From Termitomyces sp. T153 (Eukaryota > Basidiomycota > Agaricomycetes > Agaricales > Lyophyllaceae), in contig JACKQL020000047.1 in assembly GCA_018296165.2 (NCBI GenBank), forward strand, positions 248,001 through 312,000: a stretch of 64,000 nt of DNA, in the 5' to 3' direction. Position numbers and translations under genes: made by a program. Of this stretch, positions 1 through 10,508 are shown one piece after another. Position 1 is the first letter of the stretch; each line of letters begins with the position of its first letter. The notes under the pieces were generated by a model. That model saw only the letters and a program-made list of their open reading frames with translations. It searched no databases and was not told the origin of the DNA.

Positions 1-480
1 AGGTTGGGAGTAGTCCTGGAATTTGGTGATGTCATGATGAACTCTCCTTAGCAGGTCTGGCAGTGGGGCTCATTGGGGTCATGCAGAGTTGATGGGTGTT
101 GGTTATGATCAGTGGGCAGGCCACAGCAATATACTGATGGGATCAGATGGGAACACAGGCCACTCCAGAGTTGTCATGATGCTCTGGAGCTGGTTGGGTA
201 AGTTAGAGTGACAAACCTGTGATGTATGCTGGCCATCAGGAACAGTGGAGAAGGGTTCCAGGGGCTCAGGAGAGGAAGGGGAAGTGTCAAGGTCTGTGGA
301 AAATGCATCAGAGTTAGTCAGGGAGCTGTTGGAGTTAGCTGGGGTGGGTGCCATGAGTGAACAAAAGTTGAGGGAGTTTGAGGGGCTGTTGGGGGGGAAC
401 TCCAGGGGGCAAGGTGGCTGGAAACAAGGTCTGGGGGTTCAGGAAATGGGTTGTGACACTCATGGACACTGGGAAACTGG
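1..480 (-). mobile_element. Decayed transposon segment, Ser/Pro-rich, copy of the 40.1-40.6 kb segment
   Basis: On the minus strand this reads as a Pro/Ser/Asn/Thr-rich coding stretch of about 80 codons. It is a diverged, inverted copy of plus-strand DNA at 40,130-40,560: both share runs about Leu-Glu-Pro, 'ACTGTTCCTGA' and 'CATGACAACTCTGGAG'-like blocks in the same order. At the other site the segment follows a Cys/His motif, so I take both as the N-terminal linker of one transposase family, possibly Plavaka-type (CACTA-like elements of basidiomycetes). That family name is from memory of the layout and is uncertain. The copy is cut by the window start and contains stops. Confidence 0.45.
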
Positions 481-1178
481 ACTTTTCCTCTTTGATGTAT
501 TTTTGTCTCACGTCTCAGCTATATCTTGACTAAGCTCATTGCTCTAAATATCCATTACTTACACTTCTCTATAATTATGCAACAACAATCAAGGCTCTAT
601 TAGATTGTCTAATGGACCTTCTGATGACTTTTGGGAAAGCTCAGCTTTGTGTACAAGAGGCTCAGCAAGCATTCTTGGAGCTGTTGGCATTGATCAACTA
701 GCATGACATTTTCCAAACCCAGGTGTTAGGCAAGATGGCTCTGACAAAGAAATTAGATAATGTTATAGGCTGTTTCACATTCAATGTAGCCATCTGCAAG
801 GACTTCTACTGGTTTGGTGTTCTAGTCTATTTTATTTGCAACTTTACAAAATTGCACACAATGTACATAAAAAATGTCATCAATTCCCACCTTCCTAACA
901 AAACCATCACTTCTACATATCACATAAATTATGCTTCTATTTTTGTAGGAGCAGTGACATCACTTAAAAAATACCATGCCATCTGCTGGTTTTGCACACT
1001 TTTCATAAGAAACCAAATCCATTTAACAAATATCATGCCACTCCATGTCTAAAGACTTCACTACAGTACACAACCTTTATAAGTAATACCCAAGCTTGTG
1101 CTATGTGAGACAACCCTTGTAAGTTTGGTGTCTGGATTTTTGATTGCCTGTTCTTATTTCCTCAAAGATGCATAGCAG
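481..1178. other. No gene seen
   Basis: AT-rich, CpG-poor DNA with only short open frames and no family motif that I recognise. It ends in a possible intron acceptor just before the next decayed reading frame. Confidence 0.5.
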
Positions 1179-2190
1179 ATGAAGAAGAAATCCAAATTGT
1201 ATCCACCTGCAGGCCACAATAAGTTCAAAGACCCTAATGACCCTATTTTTCCACTGGCAATCCCAGCCTGGCACAAAGCCCTCTTTGAAGTGAATCTGTT
1301 ACACTTCAACTTTGTCAATCCAAATGTTCTCCCTTCAGATTTTGGCTATGCATTTCCAGAACCAGCATCCTTCATTGCCTTCAAGAAAGTAGAGAGGTGT
1401 AATGTTGCCTTTTGCAGTTGGATTTGATATCAAAATGCCTTTATTCATTGGCTGACATTTCAGAAGTATGATGCTTGACCCATGTCTGAGAAGGCTTGGC
1501 ATGATATTCTCAGGTTTGGCTGGCGTGAGAAGCCCTCCCCCACACATCCTTCCACTAACAAGCAGCCTAAAAATACTAGCAGACAGAAATTGAAAAATTC
1601 AAGCCAATTGCAATTGTTAAAGGATCTTAGGCTCATACCTGAGTGCAGATGGTCTTATGTCTAGCAAAGTGGAACCAGGGGAACAATGCTGGTATGGCAA
1701 GCCTTTTGTAGCATTGGACAATAAGGATTTCAAACAGGTTTTGTTGGAGCTCACTGAATTCAATTTCCATCAGGAATTTCATGCTTTGGAACTGCATACA
1801 ATTCTGAATCTGAGATGGTTTATCAACAAGAGTGTGTTTGTAGTTGCTTTCCAGGGTGGCAACTTCTCTCTATCTGACTTTCTGACACCAACCATGGCAT
1901 TGCAAGTCACAACAAGGAGAAGCGATGCTGATATTCACTTGAGATGCAGCATATGAATGGCCTGGAGAAAAAGCAAAGATTTCCAACTCAACAAACTGTG
2001 GTGGCATTTGAAGGAAATAAATGATCTTGAAGTGGCTGTTGCTCATTTTTACACCCAAACTTTTTACAGCTATTTCTGGCACACTCCAATTATCCCATGC
2101 CACCTCTCATACACAGTAGTTGAATTTATTCCCTCTCCCCCTCTTTTTCAGCATCTAAACCCTCCACCTCAGATTTCTTATGATTTGACC
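1179..2190 (+). pseudogene. Decayed ORF of unknown function, probably transposon-associated
   Basis: Three successive plus-strand frames (1,179-1,427; 1,482-1,664; 1,657-1,956) can be read as one broken protein. It includes an aromatic stretch near GYAFPEPASFIAFKK, then WHDILRFGWREKPSP, then a region with WYGKPFVALDNKDFKQVL. The order and composition recall a multi-copy protein that I remember from agaricomycete genomes near transposons, but I cannot name a domain. Stops and frame changes interrupt it (for example TGA at about 1,425), so it is not a working gene. It may belong to the same element as the 1-480 segment, although the strands are opposite. Confidence 0.35.
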
Positions 2191-2193
2191 TGA

Positions 2194-3419
2194 TCATTTT
2201 ATCTTGGTGGTCTCCTAGAGGACAAATGATCATTAAATGTACTACCAGTAATCAATGGAGGTACTATCTGCTCCTCAATATGTTACTTGTTGAGAGAAGT
2301 TGAAGTTAATCTCATGCAGCTGATGCAATGAAGTATACTTGCTTTTCTGCATCCTCTCCTGATGTGATGTCCAGCTCCAGCTCACTCATCTATACAAGAA
2401 ACTAGTGTCCAGGTCAATTTCATCTTTTCTGTATTGTTGATTTTCACAATTTGTAATGCACAAATCAACCCAAACAGTGAGGAGTGGGAATAATAAATAT
2501 TTCCTGCAAATCATCCGCTTCTCAAAGTGGAACAGATTTGTCAAGATATCTGACCATCTTTGTATTACAAAAATCTTCTCAAGTAGTATACATTCCTGGC
2601 TTTATTGACTCAATTTTGATTGACAGATATGTTCTCTACCAGGAAATTTTGTCAGTATGCAAGTATGTATATATTGTTGAAAGTTATTGAAGAATGGGAA
2701 AAGATAAGTATTTATGCTTTAAAAATCTACAAAGTTTCGGAGGTCATTTATTGGAGTTGGAGGTATGATCCTACCAATTGTAATTTTTAGAAAACTTTGA
2801 AAATTGCAGGATATACAAAAAACTTCCAAAATAAGACCCAGATCTATTATCAATTCACCAAAACAGAATTTGGATGGGATACCTCAAACTCCAAAACCCT
2901 CTCAAAGCCAAGGAATTGAGTATCTCTGAGACATGCAGAAGTAGAGCCAAATGGATGATAAAATCCTGTCTAGTGAGCCTACCAAAGGTATTACTCTCAG
3001 AAAGATCTCCACTCCTTGAAAAATTGAGGGAAACTAGAAAAATTGGGGGAAACTATAGTTAAATACCCACACTCAGGCTAGATACCATCTTGTCTGATGT
3101 TTACACTATTCACATGAAAAATGTTGGCCATCAAAGTAAGTGCTGCCCTCTTTTGGAAACAAACTGGCTTGCAAGTGTCACTGCTCTAGTACTCCTTTTT
3201 TATTGGAAACAGATCCTAGCACCAGCAGTGTGTGGAACCCTTTAATTCTCACTCAAAAAATAATGTGTGTAGTCTAAATTATATGTTTTTAAGTGCAGGT
3301 ACAAAGTCACATCCTGATTCCTTTGTCTGAATGGTGTCATTCTCTGAAAATTTGAGGTGCCATGAGAGTAGATCTATCATTGATCATTATGTGCAGCCTC
3401 TTCACTCTGCTGTAGTGAT
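2194..3419. other. No gene recognised; scattered short open frames
   Basis: CpG-poor DNA. A 62-codon open frame at 2,874-3,062 has no recognisable motif. I see no RNA gene and no element terminus. Confidence 0.45.
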
Positions 3420-3962
3420 GATTTTTTCAACAATTCTCTCAGCTAGGTTGTCATGAGAGACCTTAACTCAGAGGTGGACCATATACTAACAATCCCTTCA
3501 GGTTAGTACTTATTCTCTCAATGTATATTTGAACTGGTTCACTCCTTGTTGTTGTAAGTTAATATAATCCCCTTTTTTCTCAGACCATTTCTTGTTACTT
3601 GTTTCTGTATCTCCAATCCCATGGGGCATCCATGTAAGTATAACTCTCTAGAAGAGCATCAGCTTGCAAGGAGTGCATACTCCAGATGAAATTATCAGAA
3701 GTAAGTTTCTGAAATCGGAGATATTACAGATCATCTCATTGTTCCATTGTAGACATAAGGATACAGTGAACATATGCCACCAGATTCAAAGAATGAAAAA
3801 ATTGCAAGTTTTTGCCCTCCAGATCATACTTTTCAATTGAAAATTCATGGATCACAATTAAAGAAGGAAATGATGGTCTGCATGCAAGGGAGATCTTCTG
3901 AAGAACACACTTATTTTGATAGTATTTGCAAGTCTTATGATGTCTCATATATACACAAGTGA
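3420..3962 (+). pseudogene. Decayed intron-containing gene fragment, unknown product
   Basis: Intron-like units are visible: a GTTAGT donor near 3,502 with an acceptor near 3,583, a GTAAGT near 3,633, and GTAAGT near 3,701 with TAG near 3,752. The last open stretch (3,774-3,962) encodes 62 residues including ENHT-like and FQLKIHGSQLKKEMM motifs, with no family recognised. Intron remnants suggest genomic DNA of a former host gene rather than a transposon ORF. The first exon has at least one stop. The sequence could be a third captured fragment like the two farther right. Low confidence. Confidence 0.3.
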
Positions 3963-4066
3963 TCACAAGAAATCTATTATAAAAAAATTTAACAACATTC
4001 TCACAACCTCCTTGAGTGTTATTTTTGATAGAAGGTGTCCTTAGCAATCAAACCATAGCAAAATCT

Positions 4067-4067
<1 letters not shown>

Positions 4068-4097
<30 letters not shown>
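4068..4097 (+). repeat. (GAT)10 microsatellite
   Basis: Thirty bases of uninterrupted GAT repeat in non-coding, CpG-poor DNA. Confidence 0.95.
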
Positions 4098-4234
4098 CCA
4101 AATTTATTTCTTTAGAGACCTATTTTATGCACATAATATTACTTGAACAAGTTGCATCCTAGGTCCTGCAGTACATAAGGGGGTGGTAATCATGGACACT
4201 CCCATTAGTTCTCTGGTCAGATCTCTTTTCAGCT

Positions 4235-4325
4235 GATGCCAGTTATGCCTTGTAGCCACTTTACTACAATTTGATCTTGTCAGAGTTCATACTACTTCTC
4301 ACACTAAGTCCCATCCATCTTGAAG
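4235..4325 (+). repeat. Dispersed repeat, copy 1 (other copy at 50,565-50,645)
   Basis: Shares 'ACTTTACTACAA', 'GAGTTCATA' and 'TAAGTCCCA' blocks in order with 50,565-50,645. It is probably a fragment of an old transposon family; no coding sense was found. Confidence 0.5.
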
Positions 4326-4609
4326 GAGTGTGGCAAAACTCTCAAACTGTCAACTGTTCTTCAAGACTCACAGTAAATATTTTGTACTATTCTCAAGATT
4401 GATGACTATGAGTGAATGGGGTCTGAAGAAACTAGGGGAAACACAGGAATGTGAATGATTTCACAAACACTTGGTTTTCTGTGTAGAAACAAATATAAAA
4501 TATGCACAGCATTTTCCATGATAATAGTTTATTCAATGTATTTCTACTTTGCTTTGTTGAACTTCCAATCAGAAAATAAATTTTTATTATGTTGAATAGA
4601 AAATTAGCT

Positions 4610-5240
4610 AGGTAATGTGATCAATGAGTATCTGAGGCTGAAAGTCTATCCCAGCAGCAAAGAGTGCCACCAAAGCCAGTTTGTGCAATGGCAAGAGGCT
4701 ACAAGCTCATTCCACTAGTGAAAAGTGATGTACAATAATGAGGACAACTGATGCATTTGCAGTGGCAAAATATCTGACTAGGTTGTAAGCCAAAAGAAAA
4801 GAAAAATGATTGATTGAAAACTTAACATAACAAAGTTCCTCAATCAAAGGATCATCAAGGGAAAACCAAAAGGTTTGACTGGGTAATACATTAGGCAGTC
4901 AATATCTGGGTCTCAAAGTCAATCCCAATGGAAAAGAGCAATACAGAAAGCAGTCTGTGTGCTTGCAGCAGGCTCAAATCTCATCTTATAGGTGGACAGC
5001 AATGTCTAACAAAAGCAACTGATGCATTGGCAGCAGCAGGATATCTTACTGTATTGTAAGCCCAAATAAGAATGAATGAATAGGAACTGACTATCAAACA
5101 AAATCCCATCATCAAAGGATGAAAACCCAAAAAGATATATCCAACTGACTGAGTGACACAGTGGGCAGGTGATGTGAGGCTATTAATGGCAAATGGCACT
5201 GCCAAAACCAGTCTGTGTGATGGTGGGAGGCTGCAAGGCT
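4610..5240 (+). repeat. Diverged tandem repeat, period about 272 bp
   Basis: A unit containing AACTGATGCATT, then GGTTGTAAGCC or ATTGTAAGCC, recurs at 4,745 and 5,017. Flanking blocks also repeat: 'CAATGGCAAGAGGCT' or 'GTGCTTGCAGCAGGCT', and the 'CAAAGGAT...AAAACC' stretch. A partial third copy covers about 5,156-5,235. The units have diverged by substitutions and small indels. No coding frame runs through them. Confidence 0.65.
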
Positions 5241-6589
5241 CTCCCAGACAATGTGAGGCTAAGATTTGATCCCAACAAAGAAAAAGGAATGTTAAAGGAG
5301 CTTGCAAACAGTGAGAGACTCACTGACAACAACTAAGAAAGGACTTGAGAAGGACTTAGGAAATTGAGAAGGACTTAGGAAATGGAAAAGGTGATGAAGT
5401 AATGGAGCTGACTTAATACTCAGCCTGAGAAATATTTCTTTTTCCCTTTGTTCTCTGGATCAACTTTGGTAGTTTCATTGTGTGGACTAGGGCTTGCCTT
5501 CCACTACTGCATGAACAGGTTTTGGCAGTGTAAGGAATTGAGATGCTGGACCACTTTTGAATTAAAAAGGCATCTCTGTTTGGCAGGTTCATTGTATGCA
5601 TTGCTCTTTCTGATTATCTCACCTTCCACAGTATTTAAAGACATCTGGTTTTTGATGTACCTTTCAAACTCAAACCATCACCTCTGTCTGGTAAGCATCT
5701 GTGTTTACACCTCTATTTCAGTTCTTGACTGTGCACCAAGGGGTAATTAAAAGATGCAGTTAGTTCAATTCTGTTTCCACAATTTGAAGAACTAATCCCT
5801 CAATCTTTTGTGTGTTTTTGGATAACTTTTATGCCCTCAATGAATTCAACAGCAACATTGCAGAGGACAATTCCATTTAGAACTCAGACTATCACTTGAT
5901 GCAGTAGCCTTTTGTTTGCAAGGAAGGAGACACCTCTATGGATCATCCTCTCTAAAGAAATTTGCTTAGTTGGGATGGTTGCTTAGTCAAGATTGTGGTG
6001 CACTCTGATCATATAGTAAATGCTACATGTATAAATTTAGGGATTGGGCTCAACATCCAAGACCAGAAGATTCTGGTTGAACAGTGTCAAGAATGTGTGA
6101 CTGTCTTGACAAGAACTATTGTTAGTTAATGCAATTTCTTCTCATTTTTATGTCCAACTCTATAACTATGCCAGCTTATAAGTCTGAGCTCAATTGTCTG
6201 CTGCTCTTCAGGAATATAATGTAAGTTTGATAGAACCAATTAGTAGAGAATCAACTCAGTCAAAACAGGCATACTTATGTGAGAGGGCAAGATTCAACTG
6301 TTCAATGTTGGAAGATGAGCAACAATGTTGAACAGAAAGATGCTTTTGAGGCCAACCAGCCAGTGACAGCAGTGGCATTATTGGTACATTGTTCTTCACT
6401 TTAAGTACAATAATATTGCTCATCAGATGGCCAGGACAAAGGTTGGCTATCCAGATGTGAGGTCTCAATGGTAAGATGGTCCATTAATGACAATTCTAAA
6501 CCAACCAGGAATACAGATGGTTTAGTGAAAGAGATGGATAAGCCTACATCATCCTTCATCAGTTCAAAGTAGACTTCATGCAGCATACT
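5241..6589. other. No firm gene; short tandem repeat and possible AND-1 5' remnants
   Basis: A short repeat of 'GAGAAGGACTTAGGAAAT' occurs at 5,346-5,390. The stretch from about 5,940 has open plus-strand pieces that could be the upstream WD40 part of the AND-1 pseudogene that follows, but I could not align them convincingly. Confidence 0.35.
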
Positions 6590-8335
6590 GTATTCTGATG
6601 AGCATTACAAAAGCTCAACCACCTTTCTAACCAGCATCTACTCCAATAGAGAGTAGAAAGAGATATCTCAGTATGCCATACTCTTCCATCTTTGGTGAGC
6701 TATTATTGAGTTTGCATAGTATATAACATACTAGGTGTCATAGCAGTAACAGATTAAACCATGTATCAGATCATCAATATTGAATTCTTTGACCATTCTG
6801 CCTGGAGATCATACTATTTCAAAGATTACTTCAAATACAACCTTGGGTACCTTGGTGAGACATATGAATTTCTCCTCTTATCCACTCATTCCTCATCTTT
6901 TCCCAAGGCAAGCATTGTGCTGTTTTTGCATGTCCTCCACAAAGTAAACAGTGTGGTCAAATCTTTCATAAACCTTATGGCATATGGAGTGACCAGTATG
7001 ATTGGACATATGTCCTCAGATGTCCAGGAACATCAGTGTTAGGCATTGTAGTGGGTAGTACACCCCCCACACATAGTTAACAGTATCCAAATGACATTGC
7101 TGTACAGGATTGGGGAAATGCAGTCATTGCTACATCTGAGGGTGACTTGACATTTTTGAGTGGCATGGGAAAAGAGCAAAGGATTTTGGGGCTTGGTGGA
7201 GACTTTGTTTCAATGGTAGCTGGCTCTGAGTGGGTGTTTGTTGTACATCAAAATAGGATGGCAATGATTGATGGTATGGTTTTAATATATCTTGAGGGTA
7301 AAGTGGCCCAACAATATGCTTTCCAGGTTCACAGAACCTCTCATATTTGATCATCAATTTTGGAGACTTCAGTGTGAAAAGGTCACACTCTCAAATGGAT
7401 TGGGTTGACTGACCAAGAAGTTTACTTTCTATTGCTTTGACTGATGATTACCACATGCTTATAGACTTGTCATTCTAGGTGCCAGCAATGTATGACAGTA
7501 TAGGCTATGTACATATTCTCATGAAAAATTGTATGCCATGCCATGCTTCTTGGGTGAGAGTCATGGATACAAATTTGCTGGAGCAACATCAAAGAGAAGA
7601 TGAATCATGTTGGCCTGTTGGCATCCCTGTGAGTAGCTTCATGTGTTGTGTACTGAAGGTATGCTGCCAGAGAGAAGTCAGCTTTGTGCTCTGTTTGGAT
7701 GATGTGTTTTACCACAGAGAAGGCAGAAGCATTCCAGTTTCCCACATCCCCTAATTCAAGAGTTCTCACTATGCTTACTCTTCTAGCTTGACAAACCAAA
7801 GGAAGAACTGTAAGAGCTGTTTCTCTTTCACAAGTGATAAACAATCTAATGGGGCCATCATTACAGCATTGAACATGAATTACTATTTGTCCAAATTACT
7901 CTAGACTTGCTTGACAAGGAGCTTACAACTGATGACATCCTTAAGTGGGAGCCACTGGACAAGGAATTCATCATCCTTATCTAAACAGCCTGCAAAAGCA
8001 ACAATGTTTCCCATGCTGTTAAGCTTACAAAGCTTCTATACCACATCTCATCTTTCCACTCAGCAATTAAGATTCCTGGCTTTTATCACCTCATCAGTCT
8101 ACAAGAGAAGATTGCAAACCTTAAAGCAGATCAAGAGAATGTAGATAGATTCATTGCAGCACAAGATGAATGCAGATGATGGTTGAAGCCTGACCCACTT
8201 CTTTGTGAGCTTTGAGGCACTCCAAAGGCCTATGGACTACATGTGAGGATTGATTCACTGGGTGGTATTCCTTTCAAAGACAATGTAGATTTGGCCCCCT
8301 CAGTTTCATCATCTGGCAATGGTAAGCAGAAGAGG
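6590..8335 (+). pseudogene. AND-1/Ctf4/Mcl1 (SepB) pseudogene fragment
   Basis: AND-1/Ctf4 (Mcl1 in fission yeast, SepB in Aspergillus) is a trimeric adaptor linking the replicative helicase to polymerase alpha. In order I read AQPPFQPASTP then RKRYLS; an FFDHSAWRSYYFKDYFKYN block near 6,785; [16 protein letters not shown] at about 7,131, followed by [19 protein letters not shown]; a block around YDSIGYVHIL; DTNLLEQHQREDES then WPVGIPVS; and a C-terminal DKEFIIL...YHLISLQEKI region ending near WLKPDPLL. This is the family's order from linker through the second beta-propeller to the C-terminal helical domain. The frame changes repeatedly, stops are present, and intron-like gaps with GTGAGC or GTGAGT starts remain. 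That points to a DNA-level copy rather than a retro-copy. CpG is almost absent. The N-terminal WD40 part is missing or unreadable. Confidence 0.75.
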
Positions 8336-8439
8336 ACAGAGATTTGCATCCAACTTTTCAAGGCCTGTGCCCAAGCAAAGTTCAGGTTTGTGGCTCTGAT
8401 TATTGTGGTAGGCGGCTAACAATGATATCAAAGAGGCCA

Positions 8440-9110
8440 AACTATTTGCATACAAACCTGGCCATATCACAATGCAATTTGCTGTTGAGCAGGACTCCCA
8501 AAATCATGTGTGCTGTTAATCCTAGTCACATCTCCCAAACCTTTATAGACACTGCCCTTCATGAGGTTGTTGATAGCATTGCAGTCATCATGGTCTCTCT
8601 GTTGGAAATTGTTGATTACAATGTGGAGGTTAGTGGTCTTCATTGATTTTGTCTTTGGTAAAGTTATATTCATCGAATGTTTAGGGTCAACAATATATAT
8701 GTGCTGGAGAAATCATTGCTTTGCAAACAATTACCAATGTATTGAATCATTTGAAAGTTCAGAAAATTGATATCACAAAAGTACATATATGGCTATATAA
8801 TAAAATCTGATTGTATAGCTTATTTGAATATATCTCAACTGATGGAGAGCTTCACTGTTGAAAAGGTTAAGGAGATGTTTGGAGACATTGTCAAATGCTT
8901 CAAGATGGCTTCTGAAAGCACATCAAACTTGAGCATGGATTCACAACAATTCCTTTGCCTCAAATTGATGTACCAGTCCATTTGGAGTACCTCCGGGCTG
9001 GAGTGATGCTGTTCTGTGCTTGTAAGTTGACTGATTCTCTGACTGAATCTATATTTGAATGTGGCTTGTAACCTCTCAAAGAAAATCAATCAGAAGCAGA
9101 CAGAAGTCTG
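8440..9110 (+). pseudogene. Fatty acid synthase beta subunit (FAS1) fragment, malonyl/palmitoyl transferase region
   Basis: Fungal FAS1 is the beta subunit of the cytosolic type I fatty acid synthase. The fragment reads ITMQFAVEQDSQN, then CAVNPSHISQTF, then LLEIVDYNVE. An intron-like gap (8,630-8,682) follows, then GQQYICAGEIIALQT and NVLNHLKVQKIDITK, a second intron-like gap, a block around SFTVEKVKEMFGDIV, TTIPLPQIDVPVH and, after a third gap with GTAAGT at about 9,025, LSKKINQK. This matches the order of the malonyl/palmitoyl transferase domain. The catalytic GHSLG part lies upstream of what is present. Frameshifts and a small deletion break it, and it cannot be functional. It abuts the AND-1 fragment on the same strand. 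Confidence 0.8.
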
Positions 9111-9122
9111 GCACAAGATTCA

Positions 9123-9794
9123 GTGGACATGACAAGGATAAGCTTGAACTTGAATGCAAAATATCAAATGGAAGTGGTGAAGAAACCATTCTCACCTTTT
9201 TATTTCCATTCAAACCAATACAATTTTGTTGTCCAGATCTTGGATCAAATCCTCATCCTCTATCTTACACTTGCATGTAGTGCTGTCTACATCAAATTCC
9301 TGCACATTTATGATGTAGGGAGAGCATGCCATCTTGATGTATGGACCTGCAGCATCATTGTGCTTGATGTCAATGCCTGTGAGGCCTCAAGAGCAGGAAG
9401 AATGCTTGGAGACATTAGAAGACATGTTCATCCTCTATCTTATACTCTTTGTCATTTCCCCTGCAGTGTGGGTGAAGTGGCAAGGCTTGAGGCTGGTGCA
9501 GCTGTGCTTGCACATGGTGCTGTGTGCACCAAATCCCTGTGCATCCACAATGCAGGAAGGATGTGCTGTCTCAATGTATGGACCTGTGATGTTGATGTGC
9601 TTGATGTTGATGCCTGTGAGGCCTCAAGAGTGGGAAGAATGCTTGGACACATTAGAAGACTGGTGAGGTTAGTGGCAAAAACTAGGAATGCAGGGGGACT
9701 CACAATTGTTGACCCAGAGCTAGAGTTATTGTTGTTAGATGATGTTGTATTGTCACAGCTAATAGCTGCAAATTGTGACTGTTGCACATGGTGA
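9123..9794 (+). CDS. Open frame of 223 codons containing a 79-codon tandem repeat; doubtful gene
   Basis: This is the longest open frame in the left block. It is built on two in-frame copies of a 237-bp repeat (79 codons), each ending around VDACEASRVGRMLGHIRR or its variant. Between the repeats lie PLSYTL and Cys-rich pieces. No domain is recognised. The minus strand also reads open as a Ser/Ala-rich frame (9,452-9,787), so openness may reflect the repeat composition rather than coding. It starts right after the FAS1 fragment. The probability that it is a real gene is low. Confidence 0.2.
   Translation: MDMTRISLNLNAKYQMEVVKKPFSPFYFHSNQYNFVVQILDQILILYLTLACSAVYIKFLHIYDVGRACHLDVWTCSIIVLDVNACEASRAGRMLGDIRRHVHPLSYTLCHFPCSVGEVARLEAGAAVLAHGAVCTKSLCIHNAGRMCCLNVWTCDVDVLDVDACEASRVGRMLGHIRRLVRLVAKTRNAGGLTIVDPELELLLLDDVVLSQLIAANCDCCTW
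9252..9662 (+). repeat. Tandem repeat, period 237 bp, about 1.7 copies
   Basis: 'GTATGGACCTG' at 9,339 recurs at 9,576, and 'ATTAGAAGAC' and 'TGTGAGGCCTCAAGAG' recur at the same spacing of 237 bp. The period is a multiple of three, so both strands keep their frames through the repeat. Confidence 0.85.
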
Positions 9795-9977
9795 CTTTTT
9801 CCAAATTGACTACCATATCTACTTCTACCTCATGTTCCAAGTCCTAGCTATGATCAAATCTGGATCCTGCAAGCTTTTTTCCACCAGATCCTGACTGGAG
9901 ACAGAAGAGGTGGAGGAAGGTGCTATAGTACTGCAAGAACATTCCTTATTAATGAGGCACTGCATCACAAGAACTGC

Positions 9978-10508
9978 TTACCCTATTATCAACCAATATT
10001 TGAGGCTGCACCACTTCTCTCTACTTACCAAAATTATGTCCACAAGCCTAATCCAAATCTTTGCCCAAGGTTTAGTCAGAACATAGCCAGGATTAGACCT
10101 TAAGGAAGCCATAGCAGAGGACAAGAAGTTGGAAGCCCTTGCCAAATGGGGGAGGTTTGGAAGTTGAATACTGGTATTGTAAGTGGAGTTTGCTATCACC
10201 TGTGCCTTCTGACTGTTGATATCTCTCAGTCTGTGGCATTTGGGTGAGTATCCTTTGATTACTCCAGATATTTTTTTCATGGCTTGCAGGGGTGCAAGTT
10301 GGGGTGCACTTGCCATTCCCCAAGAACAGGCCATGTCACACATTGCCTTCATATTCTCCGCATCACTCTCTATTTCAGCACTCTTGTCCATTACCTTCAT
10401 TACAACTAACCTTGTGGTCATGCAAGTGAGTTCATTATACTCATTCTTCCAATTATTCAAGGTTGATTTACCATGAAAGGGAATATTTAACACATGCAGC
10501 AGTAGCAC
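9978..10508 (-). CDS. Open frame of 176 codons, unrecognised, probably relic
   Basis: An uninterrupted minus-strand frame with a Met/Ala-rich stretch and an APQLAPLQAMKKISGVIKGY motif. It has no recognised domain, signal peptide or membrane segment. It sits in CpG-poor DNA between the repeat ORF and the border of the gene island. It could be a gag-like or other transposon ORF, or a further captured gene fragment. No function is proposed. Confidence 0.25.
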   Translation of the reverse strand: MLLLHVLNIPFHGKSTLNNWKNEYNELTCMTTRLVVMKVMDKSAEIESDAENMKAMCDMACSWGMASAPQLAPLQAMKKISGVIKGYSPKCHRLRDINSQKAQVIANSTYNTSIQLPNLPHLARASNFLSSAMASLRSNPGYVLTKPWAKIWIRLVDIILVSREKWCSLKYWLIIG

